NCBI GenBank assembly: GCA_000697055.1
Contig: JNDT01002251.1
Coordinates: 124,001-188,000, forward strand
Direction: 5' to 3'
Length of the DNA: 64,000 nt
Source: Saksenaea vasiformis B4078
Taxonomy: Eukaryota > Mucoromycota > Mucoromycetes > Mucorales > Saksenaeaceae
Shown in pieces: positions 11,442 to 23,537 of this stretch. The notes beneath the pieces were generated by a model. It did not search any database. It saw only the letters and a program-made list of their open reading frames with translations, and was not told the origin of the DNA. Each line of letters starts with the position of its first letter. Position 1 is the stretch's first letter. The position numbers and the translations under genes were made by a program.

Positions 11442-13860
11442 GTCTGTGACATCAAAGTCAGATAGATATCGGTGTTTGGCCTTTTTTAGATTATCGATTT
11501 TTTATAGAAAGAGTTTTTACATCAATATTCCTTATTCCAATTACTGACCATACGATACCTACAAAGAAAATTATCCAATCTATTTCAAAAAGATCTTCTT
11601 CATTTTTCGATTACAGCTCTCTACGTTGTATACCTCTTCTCCTTATCACGTGTCCAATGCATGTGAGTACTGTTCAAAAGTTTGTAATATCTCTATGAAT
11701 TGTTTGAATAGAAATCCGACAATTGCATAAGGAAAGAGCTCCCATTTGAGTTTTCAAGGAAACTATCTTTCGACGGCCTGTTGTCTTTTGGAAGCTGCAG
11801 TAGAAAATCATGTTTCATAAAGAATAGAAGCAATGTTCAGAAATTTTGTAAATACAGAATTATCTTTAGATCTGGAAGGTGACAAATAAATATGCAACGT
11901 CCGAGTATCCCTGTGCCTTGAACAAACAAAACAAAATGGTTTAGTCTATATTTTCTACATGATGCCATAACCTAGAAATATGCAAAAATATCCATATCTG
12001 CTTTAGTGCACAGGACGATTCGTTTCTCACATGACAGATATTTCATTGTATCTCTTCTCCATCATCCTTCAGTAAATTTCTGTACAAAGACAACGCACAC
12101 TCTTTACAATTTTAGCAGTTAAATTATAGTTTGTCTGCATATGACTATACTTCATATTAACTTCATATGCCATTTTTCGAGAGTATCAGAAATAAATTAA
12201 TATATTTTTCATATGCGTAGATATTTATCGTGTTTGAGAGTCTTATGTCATATATGCATGTTCCAAACCAGCAATATTGACACCATTCTACTGAATTCGA
12301 TTATTGAAAGAGATCTCAGTAGCAATAGATATTGTTCCCATACAGGAATAAAAAATCTACAATCGAGTCTCATAGACTTTACTTTTTTTTAGAAGTCTCA
12401 ATACCCGAGTTTATAGTGCGTCATTTTAGAGTGCACGTCGATCAGTGCACATGAGTTTTAAAGCGAATATTAGGATCAAGGTACTCCAGAATCTAAAACA
12501 TATGCAAACTAGACTTTGTTTCAGCTCAGCCCGACTCATTCTACAGTTACTAGCATTATAGTGATTTGCGCATGTCAAAGGCGTATGGAATTGTACATGC
12601 TGTATTCCTTGCATTCAGAACAAAAAAAAACTGTCTATCCATCACAGTTGGTAATTTACTGAGAAGTTTCTATTTAATAATAGCAATCGGTGTCCTCACG
12701 GTTGGAGTGAATCCTACAATAAACAGTGAAATTGTTTTTGCATAAGGTTTATAGCAAGAAACCATCCCAAAATCGGTAAAAGCGATATCGTCTCTCAAAA
12801 CAAGATAGTGGACGGAGGCATAGATATCTGTAAAATTTTTGAATTCTAAACCGATTACTATCATTCGATCGTTCGATCGTTCGATTGGAAACGTCATCCT
12901 TGAAAAAGAACACAACAGAGAAAATCGTTGGTAGATGTAAATGTTTGTAAACCTTAAGTACTCTGTGTAATCAGGTGTTTCTTCACGCTATGCATACGGC
13001 GATTGCCCTATTTAGACTAATACGCAGTATGCTGGTGTCTGTTTTCGGTAACCTTGTCAACACAGATGGTTGAAAACAGACGGGAAGAATTAATGGGAAA
13101 CTGTTCTGAATCGTATGTGACATTATGTCATGAAGATTTCCATTCAAAGCGTACTACAGGCCGCAGCATAAGCCCTGCTTTGGCTGTGCTATGGATAGGA
13201 GATGTGACCTATTTTGCAAAGTCGTTGCACTAAGTAAATTTGAAAGTAGTAGATTCCAACTGTTTCCGAACTTTTATGCTTTAACTTTCTTTAGCTGTTT
13301 AAGTCTGTGATCAAGGCAATACCTTCCAAATAGCGTTTCTTCTTGCTTCATTCCTTAATACCTAGTAAAGGCTACCGTTAGCATGAGAAATCTGCACTAA
13401 TTGAATTCATTATTGTATTGAGAAAAATTGAGCAACATTATGATCAGCTGTTGCAGAATCAGAAATATTAGCGATTTCTGCATGACTTGATTTTCCGTGC
13501 AGCATGAGACCATTTCGGGAAAAAAGAAATTTATCCGATCCTGCACGACGATCAACTCTACATATCAGAAACAACAACCTCTAAGTTACGGAGGGTAAAC
13601 GCTTTATCCTAGCAAATATATAAGCGTTTATTTTGTTGTAAACTTCTAGCAACTATCCATTATCTTTATGCGATCCTCTGGAAATGTATTTTTTTTTTCA
13701 TCCTGGGTCTCTTGTACTTTTAACAAAGCAAAGCTATCAGTATAAATAAGTACAGATAGAAGTGACCTGTCTCTTTGTGTAACTTCATCATGTCCTGGTC
13801 CAAAACAAAGTTTTCTTCTGGCTTACTCGATGTACCTAGCTGGTTGGGAGGGATAATCCA
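11442..13860. other. AT-rich gap, no gene recognised
   Basis: About 2.4 kb with frequent stops on both strands. Minor ORFs at 12426-12614 and 12670-12915 (minus) lack any motif. A short 8-bp tandem repeat (CGATCGTT units) lies at about 12864-12884. Confidence 0.4.
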
Positions 13861-13863
13861 AAA

Positions 13864-13873
13864 TTTATATAAG
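13864..13873 (+). promoter_or_regulatory. TATA-like box before the Fanzor-like gene
   Basis: TTTATATAAG lies 134 bp before the ATG at 14007, followed by a pyrimidine-rich leader (CTCATTCTTCTTCTATTCC). This matches a simple TATA promoter for the element's own gene. Pattern evidence only. Confidence 0.3.
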
Positions 13874-14006
13874 AACGTGACTCAGTCGCGAAAAGCACAG
13901 TAAAGCACTCATTCTTCTTCTATTCCTCTTACTATACAAGTAAACCAGTGGACAAAGTCCTTCTCCAAATTGTCAGAGGGATTTCTTCCTCTGTTTTTTC
14001 GGTGAA

Positions 14007-17000
14007 ATGCCTCCAAAAAAGTTGCAAAAAGGGTAAGCTTGTAATATCAAACGTATGACACTTGATGATCTTTAATGTACTTAATAGCAAAGGGAACGCT
14101 ATTGCTACCAAGAAATCTCCAACTCCAGTAGACTCGTTAAGTCGGAACAGTATCATTTCACAGTCTTCTAATACGCTCGCTTTTTTGTCTAGTGGGTCTG
14201 ATGATGATTCACAACTACAATTAGCCGTCCAGCTTAGCCGTCCAGCTTAGCCGTCAGAGCCACATGCTATCATCCACCTTGCTGGCCCTTCCTCTGCTGC
14301 TGGCCCTTCCTCTGCTGCTGCTCCTTCATCATCCGCTAGCGATCATGATTACTCAGGGATGTCTAACTTGCAAATAATCTTACACAAGAAACGCAAGAAG
14401 AAGGAAAAACTTGACGAAATTGAACATAAAAGACAGGAACGCGAACAGCAGATACGGCAAGGTAAAGCGCAAACTACCATAGTTTATTAGATCAATTTAT
14501 TTATTTCGTATTAGCAATCTGCAAACGCTGTGGTAGGGCAGGCCATCGCGATGCACGAAGCAGGAGCTGCCCACTCAATAAAAGATTCGACCCCAATGCG
14601 CAGGAAGGTAATTACGCCAAACATGAGTTCGAAGATAAGTTACTTATTTTTGGATCCTATAGACAATGCTGTTGCTGGTAGCTCTCTTTCCACCCGTAAA
14701 CGAAAGTTATCACAAGTCGAAAAGGATATTTCGAAACAAGCGAGACAAAGAGGGAAGCGTCGGAAAACAGCTGCAATCCAGAACATAGCGTCAAATCGAT
14801 GCAGCTCCTGCCTGGAGAAGGGAATTTATCAGCAGCAAGTACCACATGGTTCACGAAGAAGTCGACACTGTCCCGATCACACCGAAACATTAAATGAACG
14901 ACTCAAACGTTTACTGGGAGAAAAGCATCGGCGCTTTGTTCGGAAGATCGGATTAGATACGATATTGCGTTTGACAGGACATCAAAAGGACCAATTTACG
15001 CAGCATATCAGTAATCTTGTCGATTTCCAGCGCGAGGTGGCGATCAAATCACAGTGCTTTGCAATGTATTACGTTCTACAGTTACTCGACAACAACCAAG
15101 AGATGCCACCGATACTGTTTTCTCAGTACTTTTTCTATGCATGTATGCAGCTTGTCTTGGGAAGGAATATCACCAACAGCAACCGGAAATTACCCAGAGA
15201 GGACATGACAGAATCTTTTGCGGTATTTGTTCAACAATATCCTCATTCTCTTGTAACGAGACAGTACCAATATTCCCGTGCGTTAACGTCATTAGCCATA
15301 CAGTCAGCTACTATTTTCACAAACTCCGTTACCGAAACGTTCGAATCTCGCGCAATCAAATACTTTCATTTAGGCTGAGAGACCTTGTAGAGGTATGTAG
15401 ATATATTGTCATTACCGTTATGATTGACTCATACTCGTATGTAGGGTATAACAAAGAAAGACGCCACTGCACTGGCTGGATATATTTACGACTACTGTGC
15501 GGGTGTTACGGTCCCCGAGTGACCAGAGACTGTTGAGCATTCTGAAGACCTGCAGATTGCAGTAGAAGAAATAATTGTCAGTTTTGACTCTGTGCCCCGA
15601 CCAATCAATCTGGAAAATATATCTGCGCAGCCAGGAATATACCTTCGTAGCCTATATGACATGCTACAAGAATTAGAGGGGTATAACACGCAGCAAACGG
15701 AGCTTGCAGAAGAGATCCAGACGGTTGCAACTCGAAGCTGGGCATTTGCTTTGATTCGGTCTATCGAAGAATTCGAAGTACTTGGTCGTCGATACCGATC
15801 ACGTTTAGTGACAAAAATTGTGGAAGCTGTCAATTCATCTCAACCGACTCATCTCAACGCTGAGCGCTTATCATTCGAATCTCTTGAATACATACAGCAT
15901 ACTATTGATACCACTCGCGCTCAGATCAGCAATTTAATCCAATACCATCGTCAGATTGAGCAGTCCGGTTCGAGCAACATCGCTCGTGAGAACTGTTTTC
16001 GCCCTGAATCATTTACATTTGTCCAACAACAGAAGGCTTTCTCTTTGGTGCCACAGTACGGTTTCAAGCGTCAATATGCCAGTATCGATATCCAAACCCT
16101 TCGACAATTGCTTCGTCAAAGTGGCGTTCAGTTACTACATAATGGGGCTCGCCAACAGACACAAGAGCAACATAAGCAAGATACACGACAATTCGCAGCA
16201 GTCTTTGACTTCAACAAAATTCGATGCAGAAGGTAGTTAATATCTGGACCAAGATCATTTACTAATAAGCTCTTTAGTCTCTTAGAGGACCTTGATTTGG
16301 ATGAACCTCGAGAATTGTTCACAAACCTCGTAAGAACAGACGGCTATGCAATCGACTTTATATTTGCTCGCAGAACAACAGAGGAACAAGACTTACCAGA
16401 TCTAGACGCCACAGACTTTGATGAATGGGAGCTTAATAGCGTATTCGACTTATAGGGAGCTGACCCGGGGATGACGGAGATTTATGTAGCTAGTAATGGT
16501 CATAGAAAAGAACCTCATGAAATTCGAAAGATGTCCACAGCAGAGTTTTATGTCATGGCTGGGTATAAGAAGACGAATGCGAATATCCTGCGAATGAAGC
16601 GCGAAACCGAAATACTTGCAGTAGAACAGGAGATCACAACGCGGAAGACAGCAAACCCAGAGACAATGGCAACGTACCTCGAATCTCTATTGCCAAATCT
16701 GGAGCAGCTATTTGATTTCTATGATGAAAGGCTTGCAAGTCTCCGATTCTTGAACTATATTGGCAAGCAGCGGGCTGAGGCTGAACTTATCAACATACTG
16801 CTTGATGGTGGCAAAAAATATAATCTACGTGGTCTGAAACAGAAACGGAAGACCTGGAGAAAGAAGAAGCAGCAAAAGTATGTGCCTTTCAAATTGTAAT
16901 ATGAGCTTGACTAACTTTTTTTTCATTTTCACGTATAGGAAACGGGCAAGGGAGAAGAAGTATGGCAGTTACACTTATTGGCAGCGCTGTTAATCCTCTT

Positions 17001-17470
17001 TGGTTGGTAGGCATCCACGATCACAGAAACAGAAATGGCGAAAGGCACCACTACGGCCAATGCCAGACAGGATCCCTTTGGTTGCATTCGGGAATGCCAT
17101 ATTCCAAACGAACATGCGCGGCAAGATCTCTGGACTGGCTGACCGCTGTCGAGTTCTCCTGAAAAAGGCAGAAAATGCCGGTTTACTTGATATGGTCAAC
17201 GTGGACGAGTACAACACATCAAAGGTAATATTAACAAACACATGGAGACACTCCATATTAACGAGGATACTTAGGTGTGCTCCAGATGTCAGCAGAAGAA
17301 CATGGAAAACTTACGACTGAACGAAGAAGCGTACGGAACGCTGCATAGCGTGCTCGGTTGCCAAACCTGTGGCACGTTATGGCAACGCGATGTCCGCCAG
17401 CAGAAACATACACAAGCTTGCAACATGCTCTTCACTTGGTCAAGGCCGACCATCAGTGTTTCAACGCTGA
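14007..17470 (+). pseudogene. Fanzor-like (eukaryotic TnpB/OrfB homologue) protein, copy 1, broken
   Basis: Start MPPKKLQK at 14007. Introns are visible at 14033-14087, 14462-14514, about 14608-14662, about 15393-15449, about 16235-16276, about 16879-16939 and 17225-17274. Order of parts: a basic N-terminus, a zinc knuckle CKRCGRAGHRDARSRSC (about 14521), a second Cys/His cluster near 14808, a long helical region (QYFFYACMQLVLGRN), and a RuvC-I-like GADPGMTEIYVA with Asp at 16462. Then comes a helical arginine-rich part, VNVDEYNTSK (RuvC-III-like Asp at 17204) and an OrfB-type zinc ribbon, VCSRC ... CQTCGTLWQRD. TnpB and Fanzor proteins are RNA-guided nucleases. Lesions: TAG 14248-14250, frameshift near 15370, TGA 15531-15533, TAG 16453-16455 (probably from TGG), TAA 16990-16992, frameshift near 17390; the natural C-terminus GRPSVFQR ends at 17470. 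The family call rests on motifs. Confidence 0.65.
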
Positions 17471-18580
17471 TCATATCTCGCTGTAACAAAAACAGTAGAT
17501 GCTTACAGGTAAGCCTTTTTTTTTCAATCGAGTATTTTGTTGACAATTTTTTGTCAGGTGACTGTATATGCCAAAATTATCCTCATTGATTACGATGCAC
17601 ACACTTAGAGTTTTTTTTAATATTAACAGCCTTATCCTTACTCAATCACCATAACAATCATATATCCATCTTTCCTAACATGCTGACTTCACTACATTCC
17701 AGAAGTACTAACAGGAGGACACTATAGGCAATAAAAGTAATTCTTCCGCAAAGACATCTTAGATACATTTAGAGATGAACTATTATCCTTAACGAATCTT
17801 ATTGTTTCTTTCATTTCTTTAAGGTAATGAACGTAGCTATATTTATCCACAATTATCGGAGATGATATATGCAGCGATTATGTTGATATCAATGAGCGCA
17901 CAAATGCGAGTATTATCATGACCTCATTCGGGGATGGATATGGTGGAAACATAACTTAGGAGCATGATATAAGCACTGACTAATTGGTGCGTAAATACGG
18001 AAGACGGTAAAAAAATTTGAGAATCCTTATTTCAATTACTATGAGAAGATGAAATATGGAGCGATAGCTTTTTGCCGTATGATTTATGCGAAAAGAACAT
18101 TGCGTTAAGCTAATTAATGACTTCTGACTTGTTGAAGTCAAAATAGTTGTTCATTATAGCATTTTGCGCCGCTGACAAGGAATTTTATAGCCATGACATT
18201 AAAGGTTCTGTATTCTCAGTTGCTGTTGTTTCTGATGCTACTTAAGTTGGCTTTGATGGCCATCAATTTCTTCAGTTTCTTTTCTTTTTTTTTTTTAAAA
18301 AAAAGGAGAAGGTGTCTGCGGATTTCGGTTTGTTTGGTAGGTATTTGACAGACAGGAGATACTTTGAGACTCTTCTTTATTTGGTTATGAAAGTAAGATG
18401 GATTACATACACTGCGAGGAAAAAATGTGCATGCAATTTAACAAATTCCGCACAACCAGATTAAGTATCAACGTCTGAACAATGTGTACTCTCGACACTC
18501 TGTTAGTTATATAGCAAAAGCAATAATATGGGCAGGAAGTATTTTACATGATGTTTATTAATTTCGATTTTGGGAGCATT
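17471..18580. other. AT-rich gap between Fanzor-like copy 1 and Tc1
   Basis: No open frame of note. A T-tract followed directly by an A-tract lies at about 18284-18305. The right part probably contains the 3' terminal region of the Tc1 element, but no inverted repeat matching the other side was found. Confidence 0.4.
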
Positions 18581-19645
18581 TCAGTAACGAGTATGCCCTC
18601 CACAAGCTTCGACAACTGCCTTGCACCTATCGGGCATCGATGCAATTAAGTTATCACAAACACTTTGTGGGATGGCTTCCCATTCTTCCAACAGAGCGGC
18701 TTCCAGCTGCTCTGGTTTATGGATTAAGTGTCTCCGCTTTGCCAGACGGCGCTCCAGCTCGTCCCAGAGGTGCTCGATAGGATTTAGATCGGGACTTTTT
18801 GCAGGCCAGTCTGGCAAAACGGAGACACGACTCCTCGACTTCCATTTCTTTGTCTTCTTGCTCGTGTGGCAAGGAGCATTATCCTCCTGGAAGAGATAAC
18901 CTCCGCGCTTGTTATTCCTGAGGTATGGCAGCAGGTTCTTCTTCAGGATGTTAGTGTATGCCTCGCTGTTGATCCTGCCCTCTACTACTTGGATAGGGCC
19001 AACTCCGCTTGCATCAAAGCAGGCCCATACCATCACCGAGCCTCCTCCGTATTTCGTCGTTTCTTTTATGTGCTGTTCCATAAGTCCCTCTCCATCCTTC
19101 CGAAGGACGCGTTCCTTGCCATCGTTACCGATGACAAGGAATCTGGACTCATCAGACCAGATTACCTTATCCCATTGCTCCTTTGTCCAATGGACGTGAT
19201 CCTTTGCCCAAGCCAGTCGTTTCTCCTTATGCTTATCGGTCAGCTTGGGTCTACGGACAGGACGTCGCGAAAAGAAGCCAAGATTGTGTACCGCTTTGGC
19301 AAATGTTCTCAATGACACCTTCATCCAGGTGTCGGAGAATATGGCGCCATGGACCTTCAGGGGCATTCGAGGATCGCGCCGAATATCTCGCTGAATAACT
19401 CTACATGACCGTTTGGAAATCTTTTTTGGTCTACCTGGTCTCGGCTTTGATACTGCAGAACCAGACTTTCTCACGTTTTCTACAATGCGTTGAACGGTTG
19501 CTCGACTGAGTCCCTTGGCCTTTGCAATCGCGCCATACGACATTCCTGCTTGGTTCATTCCATAAATCGCGGCGCGTTCTTCTGGCGAAAACTCGGTATT
19601 AGGTTTGCGTGTATTGTTTGAAATATCTGTAAGAACTCCCATCAC
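18581..19645 (-). CDS. Tc1/mariner transposase, complete reading frame
   Basis: A single uninterrupted 354-residue frame starting MMGVLTDISNN. The N-terminus has two helix-turn-helix units (FSPEERAAIYGMNQAGMSYG, then LSRATVQRIVENV) joined by a GRPKK hook (SKPRPGRPKKISKR). The DD34E catalytic triad is intact: VIWSDESRF, FQEDNAPCHTS and SPDLNPIEHLWDELERR. It should cut and paste DNA into TA sites. Length and motifs match active family members, and this is the only intact transposase frame in the window. Its 5' end lies within tens of bases of a DNA polymerase fragment on the other strand, and no terminal inverted repeat was seen on that side, so the element itself may be truncated. Confidence 0.9.
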   Translation of the reverse strand: MMGVLTDISNNTRKPNTEFSPEERAAIYGMNQAGMSYGAIAKAKGLSRATVQRIVENVRKSGSAVSKPRPGRPKKISKRSCRVIQRDIRRDPRMPLKVHGAIFSDTWMKVSLRTFAKAVHNLGFFSRRPVRRPKLTDKHKEKRLAWAKDHVHWTKEQWDKVIWSDESRFLVIGNDGKERVLRKDGEGLMEQHIKETTKYGGGSVMVWACFDASGVGPIQVVEGRINSEAYTNILKKNLLPYLRNNKRGGYLFQEDNAPCHTSKKTKKWKSRSRVSVLPDWPAKSPDLNPIEHLWDELERRLAKRRHLIHKPEQLEAALLEEWEAIPQSVCDNLIASMPDRCKAVVEACGGHTRY

Positions 19646-19684
19646 TCGGTCTCAGGACACGTTCGTCCGTCGGCCGGTGAAGGG

Positions 19685-20460
19685 GTGACATGGGAATTAG
19701 GGAATGGATACTGGGCTTTTGATTACCTACCAACGAAGAGTAGATGCGTCGTGAATGTGTACTCGGCTTGGCTGTATTACAAGCAAGGAAAACTTGATGA
19801 ATGGATGGGAATGGAGTTCGCGGAAAGATACAGTCAACAGCAGAAGATACTTTACGCCGTGAAAACAAAACCACCAAATTCACCGATCGATATGACACGC
19901 TTTACTCCGCACGAGTATTTAGTCGTCGGTGAACGTATCTATCTTGACAAGATTGAACCTGATTTCACGGTTAATAATTGTATCTACTTCGTAACCGGCG
20001 ATCATGCGCGGCTGGTAATACACGAAAAATTCGTATCGGACCAAGCGATGAAATCAATAATCAAGACGATAACCAAGCCTCACTTGAACAGAATATCTCC
20101 AACCAAACCAAAAGATCCGGACACGAAGCTAATCGTTGCAGATTTCGAATCGTTCCGAGAAGTCGACCCGGACGATGCTTCGGCTCATAAGCACATCCCG
20201 ATCATGATAGGAGAGTTGTGCGAAGAGCACATCTACCAAGCCAAAGGAGAAGACTGTTCTGAACAATTCATCGAATGTAAGGGATTACCATACAAACGAG
20301 GTCATTTGGTTCCACAACGGGTCAAATTATGACCATCACATTCTATTCGAAGCCGCGTTGAAGTACTGCGACCACAATAGGGCTAACCCGATCGAGTTGT
20401 TAGATCTTAATGGCCGATGGTTGAGTGTAAAAGTCTGGTTTGATGCGAACATATCTGTCA
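19685..20460 (+). pseudogene. Fragment of a family B DNA polymerase (exonuclease region)
   Basis: An open frame from at least 19685 to 20332 is followed by a shifted frame. It carries a 3'-5' exonuclease Exo I-type motif, LIVADFESFREVD (Asp and Glu near 20140), and after a frameshift near 20315 an Exo II-type motif, WFHNGSNYDHHILFE, as in protein-primed PolB of Polinton/Maverick-like elements, linear plasmids and related viruses. The polymerase palm motifs (SLYP, DTD) are absent, so only the N-terminal portion survives; similarity fades after LLDLNGRWLSV near 20430. Upstream it is cut off by the Tc1 copy. Which kind of PolB element it came from cannot be settled here. Confidence 0.55.
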
Positions 20461-20712
20461 TCCTACTGGTTACATTTAAAAAGTATTTAAAGTTGTTGCA
20501 AATACAAGCTCAAAAAGAGCAGAGAGAGCAAAGTAAACGGCGCCCTGTTAAATGCAAAGATTAACGCGTACAAATAAATTGCCATTTTTAGTTATTTATA
20601 AATATTGTATAGCAGTAGGCGTTATAAAGTATGTTCATTACATGCCAACTACGGGTGAACAAGAGGTAACAGCTGCTTTTAAGTATATTTTGTGATTAAT
20701 AGATATATTGTA

Positions 20713-23180
20713 GTGGGAAAAAAAAAAGAAAACTGTCGCTTGAGGAGACAAGTGAGTCTTCGAAGGCGAAGAAAAAGGGAAGAGCGACAAAGCGGAAGAA
20801 AACCGCGAACGAAAACTTGCCTGCGCCATTGTGTCCGCCCTGCGGGTCCGGAAAGCACCGAAGTTCCAGATCGTCCCTATGCTCTAAACCCTCATTAACC
20901 ATGAAACAAGCACCTGATGAAAAAACTTGGAAAACACCATGAGAAATTCACTAGAAAGTTGGCGCTCAGTAAGGTCGCTCACTCGTCACCTCAAGAAACA
21001 CTACCTCTACGTATAGTACACCTATGAGAGCTCACTCGGAACGTTGTCATATGTGCTCAACTGTTTGTAAATTGGTATATCCTTCGCCACGCCGACTGTG
21101 AAATTCATGTCCATTTGTATACACAAAATTTTTGGTATTCGATTTGTCAGCTCGTCTTAGATAAGCAAGTTACCAGCATCACTGACAAGACGCCTGACTA
21201 CGTCCTTGAACAATGGGAAACTTTCTGTGACTGGTACCCAAGCCAGAAATATCGATCCACGAGCCGACATGCTTATAGCGATGTCATTTCGTCAGCACGT
21301 GTAACGTTAAGCACAACCTGTTCCAACCACATTGTTGAAAATTTTGAAAATCGCATTACTTTTTATGCAGTTTACCAATTACGGTTTCTCTTACCGGTAT
21401 ACTTACTGTCGTGTCTGAAATATAATCACTGTATCAATACAGTAGACGATCTCCGATCATATAAATACAGTTGTAGCTAGTAATTAGTTCCTGGTCTACT
21501 TTTCTACCGAAATAAACGACACCCTTCAGTCTTACTGTACTTATCAGTTCCAGTCACGACACAACACTTACAGTTGACTTTATCCCTTTTTACTTACGCG
21601 CATCTGCTTAGGATTTGAGCAAGAAATTGCCAAGGTATATCGCAAGCGATTATGTGTTCCGGCGAGTTGCCGATGCTCGCTGGCCATATTCTCTATCGAG
21701 TGCTGTTCCAAACGATATTAATACAGCCATTGAAGCGGTTGCCAAGAGCTTGAAGAAGTCGTTCCCAAACCTGCGTGAAAGAAGGCTATTTCTGCGGCTC
21801 CCGGTAGATACGTTCCAGCTTTACGCCATATTTTAGAATTGTACGAACAAATACATCTGCAAGCGCAAAAGAGCGAACCATCGAAGGAGTTGCCTCGGCT
21901 GTTCGGGTTGATACCAGCAGAATCCTACCAATGGCGGTTTATTACGGTTAATGCAAAGACGTCGGGTAGCCTCACTTCGTTGAGAGCGGGGACCACTCAT
22001 GATGAACACCTAGAGCTTTTCTATAAAGTATTTGACTTTTTGGGACTAGGATTCAAAAGGTAGTATTATCTGTGACTGAGTGCATAACGAATCTCATATT
22101 CCTTGCATAGCTAACAGAAACCCAAAAGTTCCTTAGACGCATATTGTACCAATCAAATATTAACGGACTTTCCGATTTCAAGAAAGAAGACAACAGCTAC
22201 TGTTTATGACGCGGAGCTCGCACCAGCTGATTTTACGCAGTGCAAGATTCGACAGCATTTTTCTATTTGTGCCGTTGATCCGGACATATCCCAAGTTTTT
22301 ACCGCTTCGTATGGCGAAGATGATCCCCCATGAAGTCCGCCGCTGCTCGCTTGGCGAATATAATATATATACGGATTCTTCTCGCCGACAAAGAGCAATG
22401 GAGACTGCCAGATTCGGCGCTAGCATCAAAGAAATTGAACAAGACACTTCCACTGGCAAAACATAAGTGAAAGGACAATATGACAAACGTGGCTTACATC
22501 CAGCAGCATTTGAACGTATTTCTGAAATTCTACGGCGCAGCTACGGCGGAAACTCAATTTCGTGGTTACCAAGGGAGGCAGCGGCAGCACAGGAAATGGT
22601 TAATATCCTCATTTACGGAGGTAAGAGATATAACCGGCGCAAGAGAAAAAAGACGAAACAGAACGGCAAAAAAAACGAGAGCAAAGAAGGAAAAGGAAAA
22701 AGAAAAATTATTTTTGAAGAGCTATGTAATGTCTGACATCAACTAGCCGCAATTTTCCGGCCTAAAACATGTCATCAATACGATCACATCGACTTCCGCG
22801 AAAATGATTCCAACAGACGAAAAAAGATGCCTTTGGTTGTTTTGGTGACCCCCTGTTTAATGACACAATGAATTATGAAGGGAAACGCAAGCTGCTCGTG
22901 AACAAATGCTGGTCTATCTTGAAGCGCCGGAAACGTAGAGGAGAAGTCGTGGCGATCAAAGTTGACGAGTATCTTAACGTCGCGGGTATTCTTAAAATGG
23001 CTATTTCTGCGGATTTAGTCTCGCACCATAGTGTCCTAGTATGCAAAAACTGTGGAACGCTTTGGCAGCGGTACATAAATGCCAGTAAAACCATGTTCTG
23101 GATAGCAAGTTCTATTTGGAAGGATCAAGGTTGACCTACGGAATTCTTGCGTCCTCAAGCCAACATCGCCGTCGCGAATA
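20713..23180 (+). pseudogene. Fanzor-like (TnpB/OrfB homologue) protein, copy 2, heavily decayed
   Basis: Same family as the copy at 14.0 kb: KRKLS near 20725, a Cys cluster with HCVRPAGPES (20832), YTQNFWYSICQLVLDKQ at 21115, and FSICAVDPDISQVFTASYG as the RuvC-I-like part (Asp at 22277; the glycine of DPG is replaced by Asp). A degraded RuvC-III and zinc ribbon follow, VDEYLNVAGI then VCKNCGTLWQRYINASK (22960-23090). Compared with copy 1 the first CxxC of the ribbon is lost and the RD pair is changed to RY. Stops and frame changes occur throughout (after 21480, 21836, 22063, 22466, 22746, 22860). Dead relic. The two copies have the same orientation and flank the Tc1 and PolB remnants. Confidence 0.6.
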
Positions 23181-23537
23181 CGATTTCCCTCCAAGGGATT
23201 TAGATTTTTACGGTATGTACACTACTTTGCCTATATACATTTGCTGAAGCGGCTTCCCTTTAGTTGTTTGCATCGGTAAAGCTTTGTACATAGAATTTAA
23301 CAAGTTACTCATCACTGTTGGGTTTGCTACACTGGCAATGTCTCCTTGCGCCAACTAAAAAATACCCAAGCGTAAGTTCGCAGAGATTTGAACGCATCAT
23401 CTGGTTATCTGTTTGTTGTATTGCGTACTTGGAAATCAGTATTAAACAATTTCTCATCCACATGTGACCGTCTACAAGTGGCCCCAAAACTGTAAATGGT
23501 TCCTTGTAGGACTTAAGTTACACATCGTTTGTCTTTG

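Noticed and set aside
16438..16455. TAG before the Fanzor GADPG motif taken as an intron acceptor (CTTATAG)
   Set aside because: No donor close enough without deleting the conserved upstream block; a TGG to TAG change fits better.
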